A stretch of 64,000 nucleotides of DNA from Takakia lepidozioides (taxonomy: Eukaryota > Streptophyta > Takakiopsida > Takakiales > Takakiaceae): the NCBI GenBank assembly GCA_030704615.1, contig CM060731.1, positions 76,612,756-76,676,755 on the forward strand, in the 5' to 3' direction. Of this stretch, positions 34,212 to 46,240 are shown piece by piece (within the stretch, counting starts at the first letter, position 1; every line of letters starts with the position of its first letter). The notes beneath the pieces were generated by a model. That model had not been told where the DNA came from. It saw nothing but the letters and a program-made list of their open reading frames with translations, and made no database searches. The position numbers and the translations under genes are program-made.

Positions 34212-36120
34212 GGTGCCAATCTGTCTAGCCGAAATTTTGGTGCTTTATCGTATAAAAAATGTAATACATCTAAAATTTTATAAGGGAAAAGTAAAAGAGA
34301 TTTGCTTGAGTTATCTCTAGCTACTACTCTAAGATTCTTACTTGAATAACTGCTAATTGAGCAAAATTAGCTAAGATAAGTATAATGTAATTGGATGCTC
34401 AACTTATTTTGGTACTTTGAGTCATTGCTAATTAAAACTAACTTAAGCTAATTGAGCAAAATTAGCTCAAATAAAAACTTGGGCATAATCTCTCATTGAA
34501 CAATTAGACACAAGAGGATCATTTGAATAATTTTGGAGTACATTTATAATTTCTTTTGAGAAACTAACACAATGTTTATGGTTCCTTATTAAAACCACGG
34601 TTTATGTATAATTATATCATTAAAATATTAAAATGATACTCTATCAAACAAACCCCAGCTCAAAACTTGATAAATAAATTTAACATGTAATCATTGATGA
34701 GCTGATGAAGCTTTTGCTCTGTCACTTCGGCAAATGCCAAGTGACCCTTGCTGATGGTTGATGGATTATGGCTGATGGTAAATTGCTTATGGCTAATGGA
34801 AGGAATTTGAAAGATCAATCAAGTTGGTCAAGAAGAACTTTGACTTGCCAGCAAAAGGAAACTTTCAACCTAAGGGCTACATTATTAGCAAGGAACCTAT
34901 GTAGAATAATTGATTAAACTCCCTTCTAAAATAAGCATATAGGCTATAATTTATGTTACAATCCTTCATAATGTATGACCCAAAACCCAAAGGAAGAAAA
35001 GCAAAACAAAAAGACATATGTACATGCTTGCTTAGACGGCTCACAAGCTCGTAGAAGCGACCGAGGGTGGGCACCACATTCGTATGCCAACAAACATATT
35101 TTCATAAGATAATTAAACCTGAGATCTGACATAGAATACGTCAATTGCTGTCATTGCTATTACAAAAATGGGGGTTCAACCTCCACTACCAATGACTCCA
35201 TGGAAGAGAGTCATAAAAGCCATGGGCTCCATATGTTGTGACTGAAATAGTGTCGAAAGAGCCTCATCTTGTTGATCACTGATTGCTATGAGGTCAAGAG
35301 GCATCATGACGACCACACTTAGTACTGGGGGCAAACCTTCGTTATTCCTTGTTGTGTTATCAAGGTTCTTATTTAATGCTTACAAATACTAGGCTTGGGG
35401 AGTCGAGTAGATGCAAGCAGCTTCATGTTTACACACAAGAATATGAAAAATGAAAGACAACAACACATTTGAAACATCCGCCTGCACCATAGCGAAACGG
35501 ATTAACTTCGTCTCACCAAACGGGTTGCTGTCGTATTGACCTGCCATGCCTAAAACTCTAGCTTTGCACCGTCAACTTTCTCACACGGTGACATGCGAGG
35601 ATCCCAATAGTGAGGAAGACTAGGGTTGACGGTCGACAGCGACAGGAGGGTCCCGGGGTCCCAGGGCATAGAATAAGACTACTTACTTGTTTATAGCATC
35701 GAGCAAGCCATGGCAGCATCATCGCGCACAAACATAAGTTAATCTGTTGCCGCAGTGGCATCATCACCCACCAAAGCATGCCACTGTGTTGTCACCATCA
35801 TCTCCACGCTCTCATCATCATTCCAAGATTTTTCATGGATCGTTTCCCCAAATATTCAGACTAGGGTTTGGATCCCTATTGTTGCAGCACTCCACGACAT
35901 TGCAGGCAATGCGGCATCAGGCAACAGATTGTCAAAATGGATGTGAAAATGGATGACAATCATCCAATAAAAACGTTGGTCCCGTGACAAGCTGGAGAAA
36001 CCAATTGCGTAGTCTCTCCTTGGGCCAACAAAATACATTAACTTTAATCAGGCAAATATGGCCTACTGTCGTTCACTAACTCATTCAATGTGTCCTACAG
36101 CATTGCATGGTGTCTCCAGA
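34212..36120. other. No gene supported
   Basis: A/T-rich with repeated AGCTAATTGAGCAAAATTAG-like phrases near 34350-34470. Open frames of 60-73 residues have no recognisable content. Confidence 0.35.
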
Positions 36121-36628
36121 TTACTCTAACTCTTTTGCTAGTTGTTTCCCAAGTGCAGGTATATGATTTATCACGGATTCAGTTGATATGAGCACACGAG
36201 CACTTGTTTCTCTACGCTGTTGAGAGCTAATCTGCATGGCTAGAGCTTCACTAGCAAAAAGCTTGCATCGACATTGTAACATTTTTGCATACTCTACAAA
36301 AGCTTTTAAGGACTTTTCCAGCACTGCAGTGGGGACGTTTGAGATAAACAGAATTCCGGATATTGGGCATTCATACAGTTGAGAGTGGTGTTTAGCACTC
36401 ATCTGAAAATGTAAGGACCGTCTTGGGAGGACAATAACGTCATTGTGTACATCGATCCCTTGACCACGAATTACAGTGTTCATAGTAATTGATCAAAGGA
36501 TCGATATGGGAAGGGATGACACCACCGATTCTGAAGTTGAGTTGTGCAGGCGAAATGCCTAGCGTTTTGAGGCGACCAAGCCTCAGCGCAGCCTTAGAGC
36601 GTCTTATAACCGCGAGCCGCATCTTCAT
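36121..36628 (-). pseudogene. Germin-like protein pseudogene, decayed copy
   Basis: Minus-strand pieces correspond to exon 2 of the germin-like gene next door: LKTLGISPAQLNFRIGGVIP and SHIDPLI (36628-36440) match the first cupin box, in which HxH has become HID. VLPRRSLHFQM matches the second box. SNVPTAVLEKSL (36121-36483 segment) matches the C-terminal helix. The frame changes at least once and about 60 residues between the boxes are compressed. It probably arose by duplication of the neighbouring gene and later decay. Confidence 0.7.
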
Positions 36629-37398
36629 GTACTAATCCTGGAGGGAAAACATCTAGAAGGTCCTACGAACAATGATCTTGAGGCCTTACAACTCTCTAGA
36701 GCGTGGAGTGCAACGGATATCAGAGGGAGTGGATCGGGGTACGTAGTGCGCAATATTCCGACTGATTTTAGACTGGTCACCGGCCTGGCTGATGTGCCAG
36801 GCCCAACATCGGCTCTATTTAGGTTAAAATGGCTCCAGGCCCTTTCCAGGCTCAAGTGGTACTAGTTACCAAGCGACTGATCTCGTGAAGATTGAATGGA
36901 AATAGCTGATGGGTGTTGATGGGTGTTTGCAGGGTCCCACAGACGAACACTAGATGACATTTGCTTTGTGACAAAAACATCAAGTCATGCAGAGTAAGTG
37001 GGATATGTGGGAACTCAAATCTTTGTATCGACTAAAGTAGTATACAAATTTCTCTATATATGTATACCTACTTTGATCCACATTCACAGCGCCTCGCATT
37101 CAGAAATGGGGGGAGGGAAAGAGAGTTGGAACAATCAATTGGGGATCTAACCTTCGGTGCATGGACATTGGCGTCTAATAATTATATATATGCTTCAATG
37201 AGCTTTGATATTCAGATTTACAGTATTTAATCTTCAACTATTCCATGTTTATTTTATATCTGTTTCCACCCGGCTGGTCTGATCTCCTCATGATTAGAGA
37301 GATGACTCCACTAGTGTAAATAAGAGCCTCTTCCGAGCCTCTTAATCCCCTTGCGGATTCAAGTAACTAAATTTCGATAATTAGCTGATATCTGGGGA

Positions 37399-38351
37399 TC
37401 ACCGAATGCTAATCAAAGGAACTGGGTCACCAGCTTCCAGCTTCGAAATAATATTGTCGCCCACTCCCAAGGACTTCTTCAGGACTGCAGTGGGGATTTT
37501 GGAGTGAAACAAATGGTTAGCGACAAACAGAAATCCCGGATATTGGGCATTTAGTGAGTTGAAGGTAATCGCAGTTGTGTTGCCGGCATTTATCTGAAAA
37601 TGCACAGACCCTCTTGGGAAGATAATGAGGTCTCCCTTTTGCAAGGTTTGTGCATAGAGCACGTTATCGTAGCTCACAAAGCCTGCGTACACCGATCCCT
37701 CCATAACGTAGAGTGTTTCGGCAGCCAAAGGATGGATGTGAGGAGGGATGACACCACCGATTCCGAAGTCAAGTCGTGCATGCGAGAGGCCTAGCGTGTT
37801 GATCCCCGGGAATTCCTGAACGCTTGCCAGTGTGGCATAAGCATTGGTCCCTGTACTTGAGGGGGCGCCTGGCAGGCATGAAAATACAGAATTAGATTTA
37901 AATCAACTTGAAAGTCCAGACCTCAAAGACGTCTTTGACTCACGATGGATCCAAAGAGCTTAGAATATCACTTCAGGTATTCAAATGTTATCTTCCAGAT
38001 CTATCAAGCATAGGAAAGCGACCAAATAGTAGCCCAGTTAACACTCCTACCTGCGACAACCAACATAACAAGTAGTCATTCAGCATGTTGGTGCACAATT
38101 CAAATCCATCACAAGTGAAAGTTAAGGAGCGCACCAGCCGGCCCACGCAAACCCGTGAAAACAAAGTCTTTGGAGGTGACAGATCCCCGCTCTTTTGCAT
38201 GCGAAACCATTCACATGTGACGCAGACTTCGAAAAGTCTGCTACACAAAAGGAGCACAAAAGTCCTGCAAGGGATCGGGGTCTGCTGCTTGTACGATCGT
38301 AATGGCCATACTTGTAATGCACAAAGTTAAAACGATCGCTCTTGATACCAT
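37399..38351 (-). pseudogene. GLP: Germin-like protein gene broken by an 11-bp duplication in exon 1
   Basis: Germin-like proteins are secreted, Mn-binding cupin hexamers of the plant cell wall; some have oxalate oxidase or superoxide dismutase activity. Exon 1 starts at ATG 38351 with a signal peptide (VLTLCITSMAITIVQA), then the mature start ADPDPLQDFC. Here TTTTGTGCTCC is an 11-bp near-repeat of the following TTTTGTGTAGC and shifts the frame into a TAG. Beyond it the normal sequence goes on (VADFSKSASHVNGFACK, then another one-base shift, VTSKDFVFTGLRGPAG). Exon 2 (37399-37868) is fully open: cupin box 1 PPHIHPLAAETLYVMEG, box 2 GDLIIFPRGSVHFQINAGN, C-terminus SKLEAGDPVPLISIR. All metal ligands (three His, one Glu) are present. 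A TATA-like ATATATAG lies near 38490. Intact exon 2 suggests recent loss, or an assembly error. Confidence 0.8.
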
Positions 38352-38572
38352 GTGGGCACTACTGCAACGTCCCAGTTTCTCCATAGCTCGACAAACAAAC
38401 GCCAGTAGTCAGCTAGATAACGCGATCAGTCTAGCTTAGTTGTCAATTAGAACTTGCACAGTAATTAAAGAGATCTTAAATATCCGACTACTATATATTA
38501 TGTGTTGCTGACATGAACTCTGCAGAAGCTCGAGAGAACTGTTGAGTTCGGTTTGTGCTGTTGAGCTCAGCA

Positions 38573-38896
38573 TTATGGCACTTTTATGGGCAGTGCAGAT
38601 GAGTTGCCACCTGCAAACAAGCCCGCCTCCAGCTGATGACTGAATTGCGTGATCTGCAAGCCGCCCTCAAATGTAGGATCTGTGATGCAGCATCTGCGAT
38701 CCTGCAGCTGCCTCCAGTGTCCACAAGTCACCTCTTGGGGCTGGAACCCATGGTTGACTGAAGAAATGTCGTCTGAGCCCAGCCTGAACTCTTGGTAATT
38801 CACACTCATGGCCCTACATTTTGCAAGTAATTTCTCAATCTTAGAACTTCTTGTACATTGTGAGGCGCCATAAGTTAGTACCCGGTACCCACACAT
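38573..38896 (-). pseudogene. Gene fragment, copy 2 (empty-site counterpart of 31.0 kb)
   Basis: A 107-residue frame (SVNYQEFRLGSDDISSVNHG, TFEGGLQITQFSHQLEAGLF) shares about 300 bp with 30958-31280 and is better preserved. The downstream junction reads GAGGCGCCATAAGTTAGTACCCGG, which lines up with the flanks of the MITE in copy 1 and contains no insert. The parent protein is not recognised. It lies just upstream of the germin-like gene. Confidence 0.5.
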
Positions 38897-39259
38897 CTAC
38901 CATAGGGTTTCTCAAGAACAAATTGGAAAATTCGCACTTCCTTTTAAGGTTGCTCGGAAGCTTGGACATTTTCAGCTTCATACTTCATACCACGTAAAGC
39001 CCAAAAGTTGCCAAAACTTGAATTCAAATGTGCACTTATAATTTGAACGACAGGTCTTTGAAGTAATTCAGAGGATTGGACCATTTGAGAGAATTCCTTT
39101 GGCACACAAATTACAGACGCCCATGGGTCGCCACGACATCTCGAACAACTGCCGCAAAGTGAAGTCGTCTGGTTCCTCCCGAAGGCCCGCCTTCTCTTTT
39201 GTACAACCTACTCGGTGGAAAATTGTATTAGGTCACAACCACTGGTCGCCACATCACCA
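38897..39259. other. No gene supported
   Basis: Nothing assignable; only short frames. Confidence 0.3.
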
Positions 39260-39322
39260 GGGATAATCTGCCGCAATGTTCACGGCCTCGGGTCGCTCGC
39301 TGGCTCTACCGCAGATTATCCC
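39260..39322. repeat. Perfect 12-bp inverted repeat
   Basis: GGGATAATCTGC (39260-39271) and GCAGATTATCCC (39311-39322) with a 39-base loop. It lies 130 bp from a second, longer inverted repeat. Confidence 0.7.
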
Positions 39323-39449
39323 ACGTGCTTACGTGGCTACCAATGGCTGCTACCTTATCGGAGCAAGCCGTACAAAATTGAACATGGACTCGCAGTGGAC
39401 CGCCGAGGTGGGCTCGCAGTGTGATTGAGGACGTGCCACTGGGGATGAA

Positions 39450-39519
39450 CTCTGAAACGCGGAGCAGCTTCTGGGTAGTGCAGTTATGGGCGTAAGAGAA
39501 GCTGCTCCGCGTTGCAGAG
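39450..39519. repeat. 23-bp stem inverted repeat with 24-base loop
   Basis: The arm at 39450-39472 (CTCTGAAACGCGGAGCAGCT and on) and the arm at 39497-39519 (AGAAGCTGCTCCGCGTTGCA and on) are inverted copies with a single mismatch in 23 positions. A transcript would fold into a 70-nt hairpin of microRNA-precursor-like size. Confidence 0.8.
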
Positions 39520-40267
39520 TCAGTAGCCTTGCCTCTCTACTCTACTCGATCATTTTTGGGAGTAAGTTATTGCCTCCTCATTGTCCCACGACGATGCAGA
39601 ATCGACGAAATGTTGCTTGGACAGATATTTCAAAGCAGCCAAATTTAGGACTCGAAAAGAAGGGGCTCAACATACTTATCTGCAGAATCTGATCCGTATG
39701 GCATGTTCAAAACATTTTGCTGGATCCCACCGGGGGTCAAGGGTGGAACTACCCAAGGCAGTGGACCCACTGGACTATACCCAGTAATAGCCAACTTTCA
39801 CCAAGGACACTTTCATACTGATCGCACTTCACTAACCTTCGACTGTAACTCTCTATCAGCATGGAAAACTTAAATTATCACTACAAGGTCGGCTCGGCAC
39901 CCCACATTCCTCTGAACATTGTCGCTCACGAATTTGCAGTTGGGTCCATGGGTGACGGCATGACAGGACCAAGTTTGCAACACTTCATGCTCTCCACTTG
40001 CATAGCTAGGTTTGGACCTTGAGAAAGAATGACCAAGAGCCCACCCCAGCGAAGGCTATGGCGGCACTACTCCCTGCTATCACCCATCATTCCATGTCCA
40101 TAGCATCGGTGTGTATCACCACCACTTTCACTCTGTGCATGATCGAATGATATTTGGGGTTTCAACAAGCAAACAGAGCATGCAGTTTAGAGATGAGTAC
40201 TCTGTCTGTGGACGTTATGACCTCTCTTTCTTTCTAAACTGTAGCTGAACCTAGCTAGATACAAATT
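39520..40267. other. No gene supported; 3' flank of the methyltransferase-like gene
   Basis: Short frames only and no recognisable element. Confidence 0.35.
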
Positions 40268-41245
40268 CTATACTCTAAGAATCCAATGTTGGCCATCGGG
40301 CTCAACCCTCAGTTTCTTCAGTTTGGCGAACAATTCTACTGCCCTCTTGACACCCCTGTTACCAGCTCGAGTATAGTAGTCATGGCCGAACATGACCCCC
40401 CCTGGTTTCAAAAGTGTGTAAGCAATGTTGATGTCTGCCCAGACCGAGTGGAAATCATGGGAGGCATCGACCTCTATGAGGTCGGCTTGGATTCCCCATT
40501 CGCAGAGCTTCATCAACGCGGAAATGGTGGAATATGGGACCGGAAGAATCATCTCAGTGAGGTTCATGACGGCTACGTTTTGCATGAATTGGTAGAGAAG
40601 CATCACGTTCCCGTTCTCTTGCCTTATGTCTTGGAATGCCTTCTCCCTAAACCCAGGCCATCCCCGAAAATCATCAATGCACAAAATCTGTGTCTCAAGT
40701 CCCAGCTGCCGCGCCAAGCTCCCTATGTGAATTGCCGACGCCCCTAGAAACGTTCCCAGCTCAATCACCACCCTCGGCCTCACTTCCCTCATGAGCCTCT
40801 CAAACACCATTCCTTTGTCGCCCCAACCCTTGATTCTCGTCCTTCTGAGGAGAGGGGCCGCGTGGGCAGATGGAAAGTGCTGAAATGGGGTCACGGCATC
40901 GAATAGTCTCTCAAGGAGGGTTGATCTTACATCCTGGGGCGAAATGGGGTCACCGCACACTGATTCGAAGGTAATGAGGTCATCCGGCAGAATTTGGGAT
41001 CCCCGGGGCAGCGAGAGCTCCGGATTTCGTAGCAGAGGCTGAGATGCTTTGATGGCAGCGAGGGGAGGCAAGGTGGGTGAGGTGAGCACGCCCAAGAGGT
41101 AGGCTATGGCTGCTGTTATGAAAAGCCCCACTGTTCTGTTCCGAAGCTTTGAAACCTGGTTGCACAGCGATTTCCACACCATCTTTGCCCCTCCAATCGG
41201 GCATACTGCAAATGGGTCTCGTGCTTTGTTCAATTCAGTGTGCAT
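40268..41245 (-). CDS. Membrane-anchored class I SAM-dependent methyltransferase-like protein
   Basis: A 325-residue uninterrupted frame. Residues about 38-56 (TVGLFITAAIAYLLGVLTS) form one membrane segment after a basic N-terminus, suggesting a type II membrane protein with a lumenal catalytic domain. The fold is Rossmann-like: motif I VVIELGTFLGASAIHIG (about 159-175), an acidic strand end CIDDF (189-193), DLIEVDASHDFHSVWADI (255-272) as the post-motif region, and LKPGGVMFGHDYY (279-291). These are the marks of the Methyltransf_24-type family, also annotated near cephalosporin hydroxylase. Substrate unknown; the anchor suggests a Golgi or ER role. The downstream neighbours are relics, so context gives no hint. 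It is the only long single-exon gene without any lesion in the window. The start is the first ATG; none lies upstream in frame before a stop. Confidence 0.82.
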   Translation of the reverse strand: MHTELNKARDPFAVCPIGGAKMVWKSLCNQVSKLRNRTVGLFITAAIAYLLGVLTSPTLPPLAAIKASQPLLRNPELSLPRGSQILPDDLITFESVCGDPISPQDVRSTLLERLFDAVTPFQHFPSAHAAPLLRRTRIKGWGDKGMVFERLMREVRPRVVIELGTFLGASAIHIGSLARQLGLETQILCIDDFRGWPGFREKAFQDIRQENGNVMLLYQFMQNVAVMNLTEMILPVPYSTISALMKLCEWGIQADLIEVDASHDFHSVWADINIAYTLLKPGGVMFGHDYYTRAGNRGVKRAVELFAKLKKLRVEPDGQHWILRV

Positions 41246-41960
41246 CGGTCTACCCTCCTGATCCGCGTGTGAGAGACATCAGCTACAGCAGCTGTGGCCT
41301 TCCACACCACTGCCGGCCAACACCTGCTACCTGGGGAAATGGCCAAACCCCGGCAGAGAATGTTGAGCACAAGGCATATCAGAATTCAGCGAAAGATCAT
41401 CTTCCAAGAGCAAATACAAATCGAGGACTCCTTTCCAGAATAAAGGAAGGGAAGATCCCTGCAAGTAAGACAATCCTCGTAATACACAGATCATGACATG
41501 CAATGTTGGCATTAGCAAATATTGTAATACTTTATTATAGTGAGCAGGTCAATGAACACTTGTGCAACGATCACAGGAGGAAGATATCAAGCAGGACCGG
41601 GACAAGATGTATAAATCCAAGAAAGCACCTCGGCTGCAAACAATGCCTTGCTGTACGCTTACCCACCCCCTGCTTGCTACCCATTCAGCAATAAAGATTC
41701 GAGATTCCTGTCGACATTGCGAGTTCGCAAGCATAATGACAAAAATAATAGAAATAATGGCAGTTTATTTACGCGGTGGAGGGTGGGCACAGAATTGTGC
41801 CTCATTTGTTCTGCTGTGACAGCTTGCCCCCATGCTTTTATAAAATTTGAAGGGTGAAGACTCCACTCCCTTTTCCTAAGGAATTTTTAATAAATAAATA
41901 AGAATTGTGTTGGCATTCTGGGTTATGGAGTGTGTAGTATGTTATGGAGTGTGTAGTATG
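41246..41960. other. 5' flank of the methyltransferase-like gene, no gene seen
   Basis: Contains presumed promoter and 5' UTR. A 19-bp phrase (TTATGGAGTGTGTAGTATG) is tandemly duplicated at 41923-41960 just before the SINE. Confidence 0.35.
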
Positions 41961-42128
41961 CCCAGTGGTAATGGGCACATACCACGTTGGATGTGGTTGT
42001 GGGTTCAAACCACGGTCTGGTGTGTCAGGAAGGTGTCCACCTTTCAGCTGGAAGGCAGTAACCCTTGTGGTGAAGTGACACCATAAGTTACGCTCCCTTG
42101 AGGAGGCGTCAAACTTACTTACTTACTT
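41961..42128 (+). mobile_element. tRNA-derived SINE, copy 1
   Basis: CCCAGTGGTAATGGGCAC resembles a tRNA A box region and GTGGGTTCAAACCAC is a good B box, 45 bases further on. The body (AAGGTGTCCACCTT, CTGGAAGGCAGTAACCC, GACACCATAAGTTACGCTCC) matches copy 2 at 46.2 kb throughout. It ends in (TTAC)n. Pol III promoter plus dispersed copies define a SINE; its partner would be a LINE supplying reverse transcriptase. No clean target duplication seen here. Confidence 0.75.
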
Positions 42129-43525
42129 GGGGAAACCTGACCTAATTTTTCCTTTGTACTATTTGGAGGTACCTTCCCGAGTAGAACTCATGTTTTTGGA
42201 GGTACCTTACAAATTTGTAAGGTCTTGCTAAGCTGGCAGGTAGGCTGACAGGTATCTTACAAATTTGTAAGGCCCTGCTAGGTTAGGTTTTCACGTTGTA
42301 AAAGCCCCTGCTAGGTACAGTTTTCACGTTGGGGAAGGCCCCTCGTGTCGGGCCTTCTTGGATTTTCGGGCCCTCGCCTTAGGCATGCACCCTCGTCTGC
42401 ACGGCCCTTAAATCCAGGAAGGCCCTCCACTCAGGGCTTTCCCATAGTCGTATGGCTGTTTTTTTCCCTAAATCATGTATGATATTATTATCGATAATTG
42501 TCTCCATATGCAGGTGTTGGTTCCACCCAGGCCAGGCTAGTGTTCCAGCCCACCTCCACATGCACACTGGGGGTCCCACCCCCACCATATACTCTGCGAA
42601 ATAGGGAGATGGAGAATTATGAACTGTAGACTCATACAAGCTGTAGATTTACAAGCTGCCACTAAAACTGAAACAAAAACAAGAGTGAAATTGCAACTGA
42701 AACTCAAAAAACACAAGCATGCATCAAAACGCATTGTTCCATACATCAAAACAGAAGTACACATCAGGTTGACAACAAAATTATGTTCACAGTCTGAAAA
42801 ATCGATACAAAGTCTTCTCAAATTACTTCATAGTCTCGAAACTGCTTCAAGCGCTAGGTACATCATCTGCAATATACAGCTACAAGCTTTCATGGTCTGA
42901 ATCTCAACCCTATCATGGTGAATCTCAAGTTCTACCAGCTGTCGCAGTCTGAATCAAAACTGCCAAGCTATCTCCGTAGTTATCTCCACATGAGGTGTCT
43001 AGGTCAATCTTTTCGAGTCATATCTGGAAGAGTGATCAAAAGAGCATCAAGAATGACTTCCACATGACCATCGAGATTCGTTGAAGCTGTATTGGCCACA
43101 GAAGCTTCTTAAGGAGATTTCACTTCATCACTGCCAAGAAAGGCCTCCCTCTTCTCTCCCACTACAGGAAAGGAAATAGCAGCTGGTTTTGCAAAATCCC
43201 CAAGCACAAATCCTCCGCTGAACAATATCTTTAAGGTGTCTTTATCCAAAACATTTACAACTACACAATTGGTATACTGTTGGTGGCAATAGAATGAGAG
43301 AGAAAATTTTCCACAGAGTTGTCCACCAAATTAATGTTCATTGCCTTCTGAGCCACTTCCAACTGAGCAGCTGAAAAAGAACTTTTCAACATATTGGCCA
43401 AATGAGCCTTAGAGTAATCAGCAAAATCACCACTGTACTTTTCCTTCAAAGCACTATCAGTAGATGCAATAGGTGTACCAATAGGCTCAGATCTTATAGG
43501 CAGCTCAGATCTCACGGGCGCAGAA
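42129..43525. other. Mostly unassigned; possible C-terminal extension of the recombinase relic
   Basis: 42129-43260 shows no gene. 43261-43515 is open on the minus strand for 84 residues (KEKYSGDFADYSKAHLANML, SAAQLEVAQKAMNINLVDNS) in another frame than the recombinase body; its composition suggests it may be the tail of that gene. Confidence 0.3.
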
Positions 43526-45175
43526 TTAATGCACAGACATAGAAGGAGCCACAGGCAAATGAACTAGCACTGGGACTGCTATTGGCATCTGCACCTCACA
43601 AGGCTCACTGCTAGAGCATGCAACCCTTAAATTCAGCCCCCGAGGAGGCTCAACAACTGATCCATTCAACTCATTGCTTGTCCTAATATCCTCAAGCTCC
43701 TTCAAAGCATCCTCAAAAGTGCGACGTACACCATTACGAAAAAGCTCAGCAATACAACTCATAACTGCTCTTTTCTGCACCTCAATAGTATGGTCATAGC
43801 TCTTGTAGGAAGTCTCATTTCGATGGCCAGTAAGGAGCATTCCTGTTGGGACCTCTGCCTGAATCATAGTCTGGATTGCAGCATAGCGTGGACTTTTATT
43901 AGTGTAACCAGGCCCTGTAGTAGCATCAATAAGTGTCATCATGTTTTTTATCCAACTCCCAAGGGGCTTCACCCCAAGATTATTGGTGTTGTACCAAGCA
44001 TTGGATCGAGGATTTCCAGCAATAGGCTGCAAGAAAATGTGTCGACCCTTGCTAGGATCATCTTTCCTGGGAGAATGCCTCAGAAGCTGCCTATATGTCA
44101 ACACAACATCTTCATCATAGCAAGGAATTGAGTCTCTAAAATTGTCCTCTTGGAATCTACTTGTAGAGATAGTCCCTTTGAGAAAACAATACAAAGGTTC
44201 CATACATATCAGCCCCTTCCTGAAAGTCAATGTCCTGCAATGCATGGACCTCTTTCTGACCACGCACCATGAAGCATGACAGACAGTAGAAACACCACAT
44301 TTTCAGCAAACCTGTAGCATTAGTAATCTGGTGATCCGGATCATTGAGAAGGTCAACCTGACCTCTCCAAGTAGTTGGAGTACTCTTTTTCCTCTTCTTG
44401 TTAGTTCCACTTTCACACTCATATCCATGTGTAAAACCAGAGCACCACGTGCATGCTCAAAATAAGGGTGAGTCTGAATCAAAATTGGCCTCTCATCTGC
44501 ACGGTTCCTCATAATACGAGCAAGCTGAGCACGACGTATTATTCTACCACAAGCAGAAAACATCATGGAGAGTGTTGCACTAGGGTACAAATTTTCATTC
44601 AGCTTCTTCAGAGAAAGGATAAATGGCATAATGTGTTCACCAAGCACATCAAGGGGCAATCCTTTGGTTTTACATCAGTGTCCATGCCAGAAGCTTCCCT
44701 CCAAAAATCAAAGCGCTTGCGGAACCACCCTTACTGCGATTAATCCCTCCCCTATCAATTAGCTCCACATCATCAGGATTCACCACAAGGAAGAGGCTCA
44801 CAGGATCTGTGATTGTCTCAACGTCACCCAAGCCATCAAGGCCTTCGTCATCATATTCCTCATCGACATTTGATATCTCGATTATCTCCTTGACTATCTG
44901 AGCCTCATTAGCGACCTGAGCCTCATTGGCTACCTAAGAAAGATCCGGAATTAGATCAAAATTAGGTACATCTACTCGAGGAAGTACAGGAACCTCGTCG
45001 ATCGTCATAGGAACATGAACCACATCAGGTCATGGATGACAACACGGTAGTAATCTAATACATGTGCTGCACCAGGTTGAAGAGTGTTGCGAAGAGGCCT
45101 GGGAAGGATCTTCGCACCGCCACGAGCTCCACGCCGTGCGCGTGAGCCATTGAAAACTCCTCTAGCATGCATCAT
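43526..45175 (-). pseudogene. Tyrosine recombinase of the DUF3504/Crypton type, frameshifted
   Basis: Minus-strand order: ATG 45175 with an RG-rich start (RARRGARGGAKILPRP), acidic linker with a repeated VANEAQ, then a core-binding domain (LNENLYPSATLSMMFSACGR; THPYFEHARGALVLHMDMS) at 44659-44303, and the catalytic domain at 44263-43526. In the latter HIFLQPI, WYNTNNLGVKPLGSWIKNMM, TNKSPRYAAIQTMIQAEVPT and LLTGHRNETSYKSYDHT line up with the DUF3504 domain of ZMYM/QRICH1/KCTD1-type proteins, which derive from Crypton transposons. The box II triad position HxxR reads KSPR; the following GHRN and Y (KSYDHT) are kept. Stops and frame changes at about 44270, 44940 and 45000 make it a relic or an intron-bearing gene misread. 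Confidence 0.6.
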
Positions 45176-46240
45176 TGCGGCAATTCACAAGCATCTCACA
45201 CAAATCGTAAGCACGCAACAAGAAGACATCAGAAAATGGACAGAATGAAGGCTCCGAAGCCAAAAGATAGGAAGGCGGGCATGACAAGGAGATGACCCCG
45301 GAATCGTCGGATGAAAACCCATTTTGGATGAAAAGTTTGATGACAAATAGCCATACCGACATATTAAGTAAGATAATGTCCATCCATCGAAGCAATCTCA
45401 AATAATCCTCGTAGCAGACTCGCTGCTCATGCAGCTCAGATTATTCTCGATAATGCTCCTCCACATTGACATTATCTAATACATAAATAATTCCCAGAGC
45501 CTAAGTAATGATGCTACGTTGAGTTCCAGACTATGTTGATACGCTGAGGACCGTAGTGCATTTTCGTTAACAAAAGGCAGCAAGGGCCGAAATTCATATT
45601 GAAGGGGCTAGAGAAAAGGAACCTCGACAAGGCCGTGACGCATACAAACGGGTAGTCACCAAGAGAAAAAAGAAGGCAGAAACCTAATGATAAGGAAGAT
45701 TCAGAAACAAGCCAAGTGTAGTGAGAAGTGGACCACAGTTTTTTTTATTTAATAACCTTATATATACTTAGATTTAAAATAAAAATGATAGCATCTATCC
45801 TACAAATTATACAAATTGATAGTTTAGTATTCCAATGACGACCGCTAGGTCAGAGCTGGCTGACCATAAAATGATAGCATCTATCCTACAAATTATACAA
45901 CTAATAGTTTAGTATTCCAATGACGACCGCTCTGTCAGAGCTGGTTTAGCATAGATGACCATAGGATCATAATATCGTTTTCCACAGCCGACATGACAAA
46001 ATCCAGATAACCACACTACAATTTCGGGGAAGAAAAAGAAAAAGAAAAAACCCCTTTAAAACCTTAAAAACGGTTGATACAATTTGTTGCTTTTATCTTT
46101 TTTCTCTTTTGTGTTTCTTGCTTGCATGTTTAGCGTAGATGAGCATAGGGTCCATTAGTTGTCAATATAGTTTCATAATTATGACAAAGGAAAGAGGCTT
46201 GGGAGAGAGAAGAAGCTTACATATAAATGTTGGGCCACTT
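45176..46240. repeat. Unassigned stretch containing an 87-bp tandem duplication
   Basis: At about 45783-45955 the block ATGATAGCATCTATCCTACA...CAGAGCTGG occurs twice in tandem with few differences (ATTGATAG versus CTAATAG, CTAGGTCAG versus CTCTGTCAG). The rest shows no gene. Confidence 0.6.
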
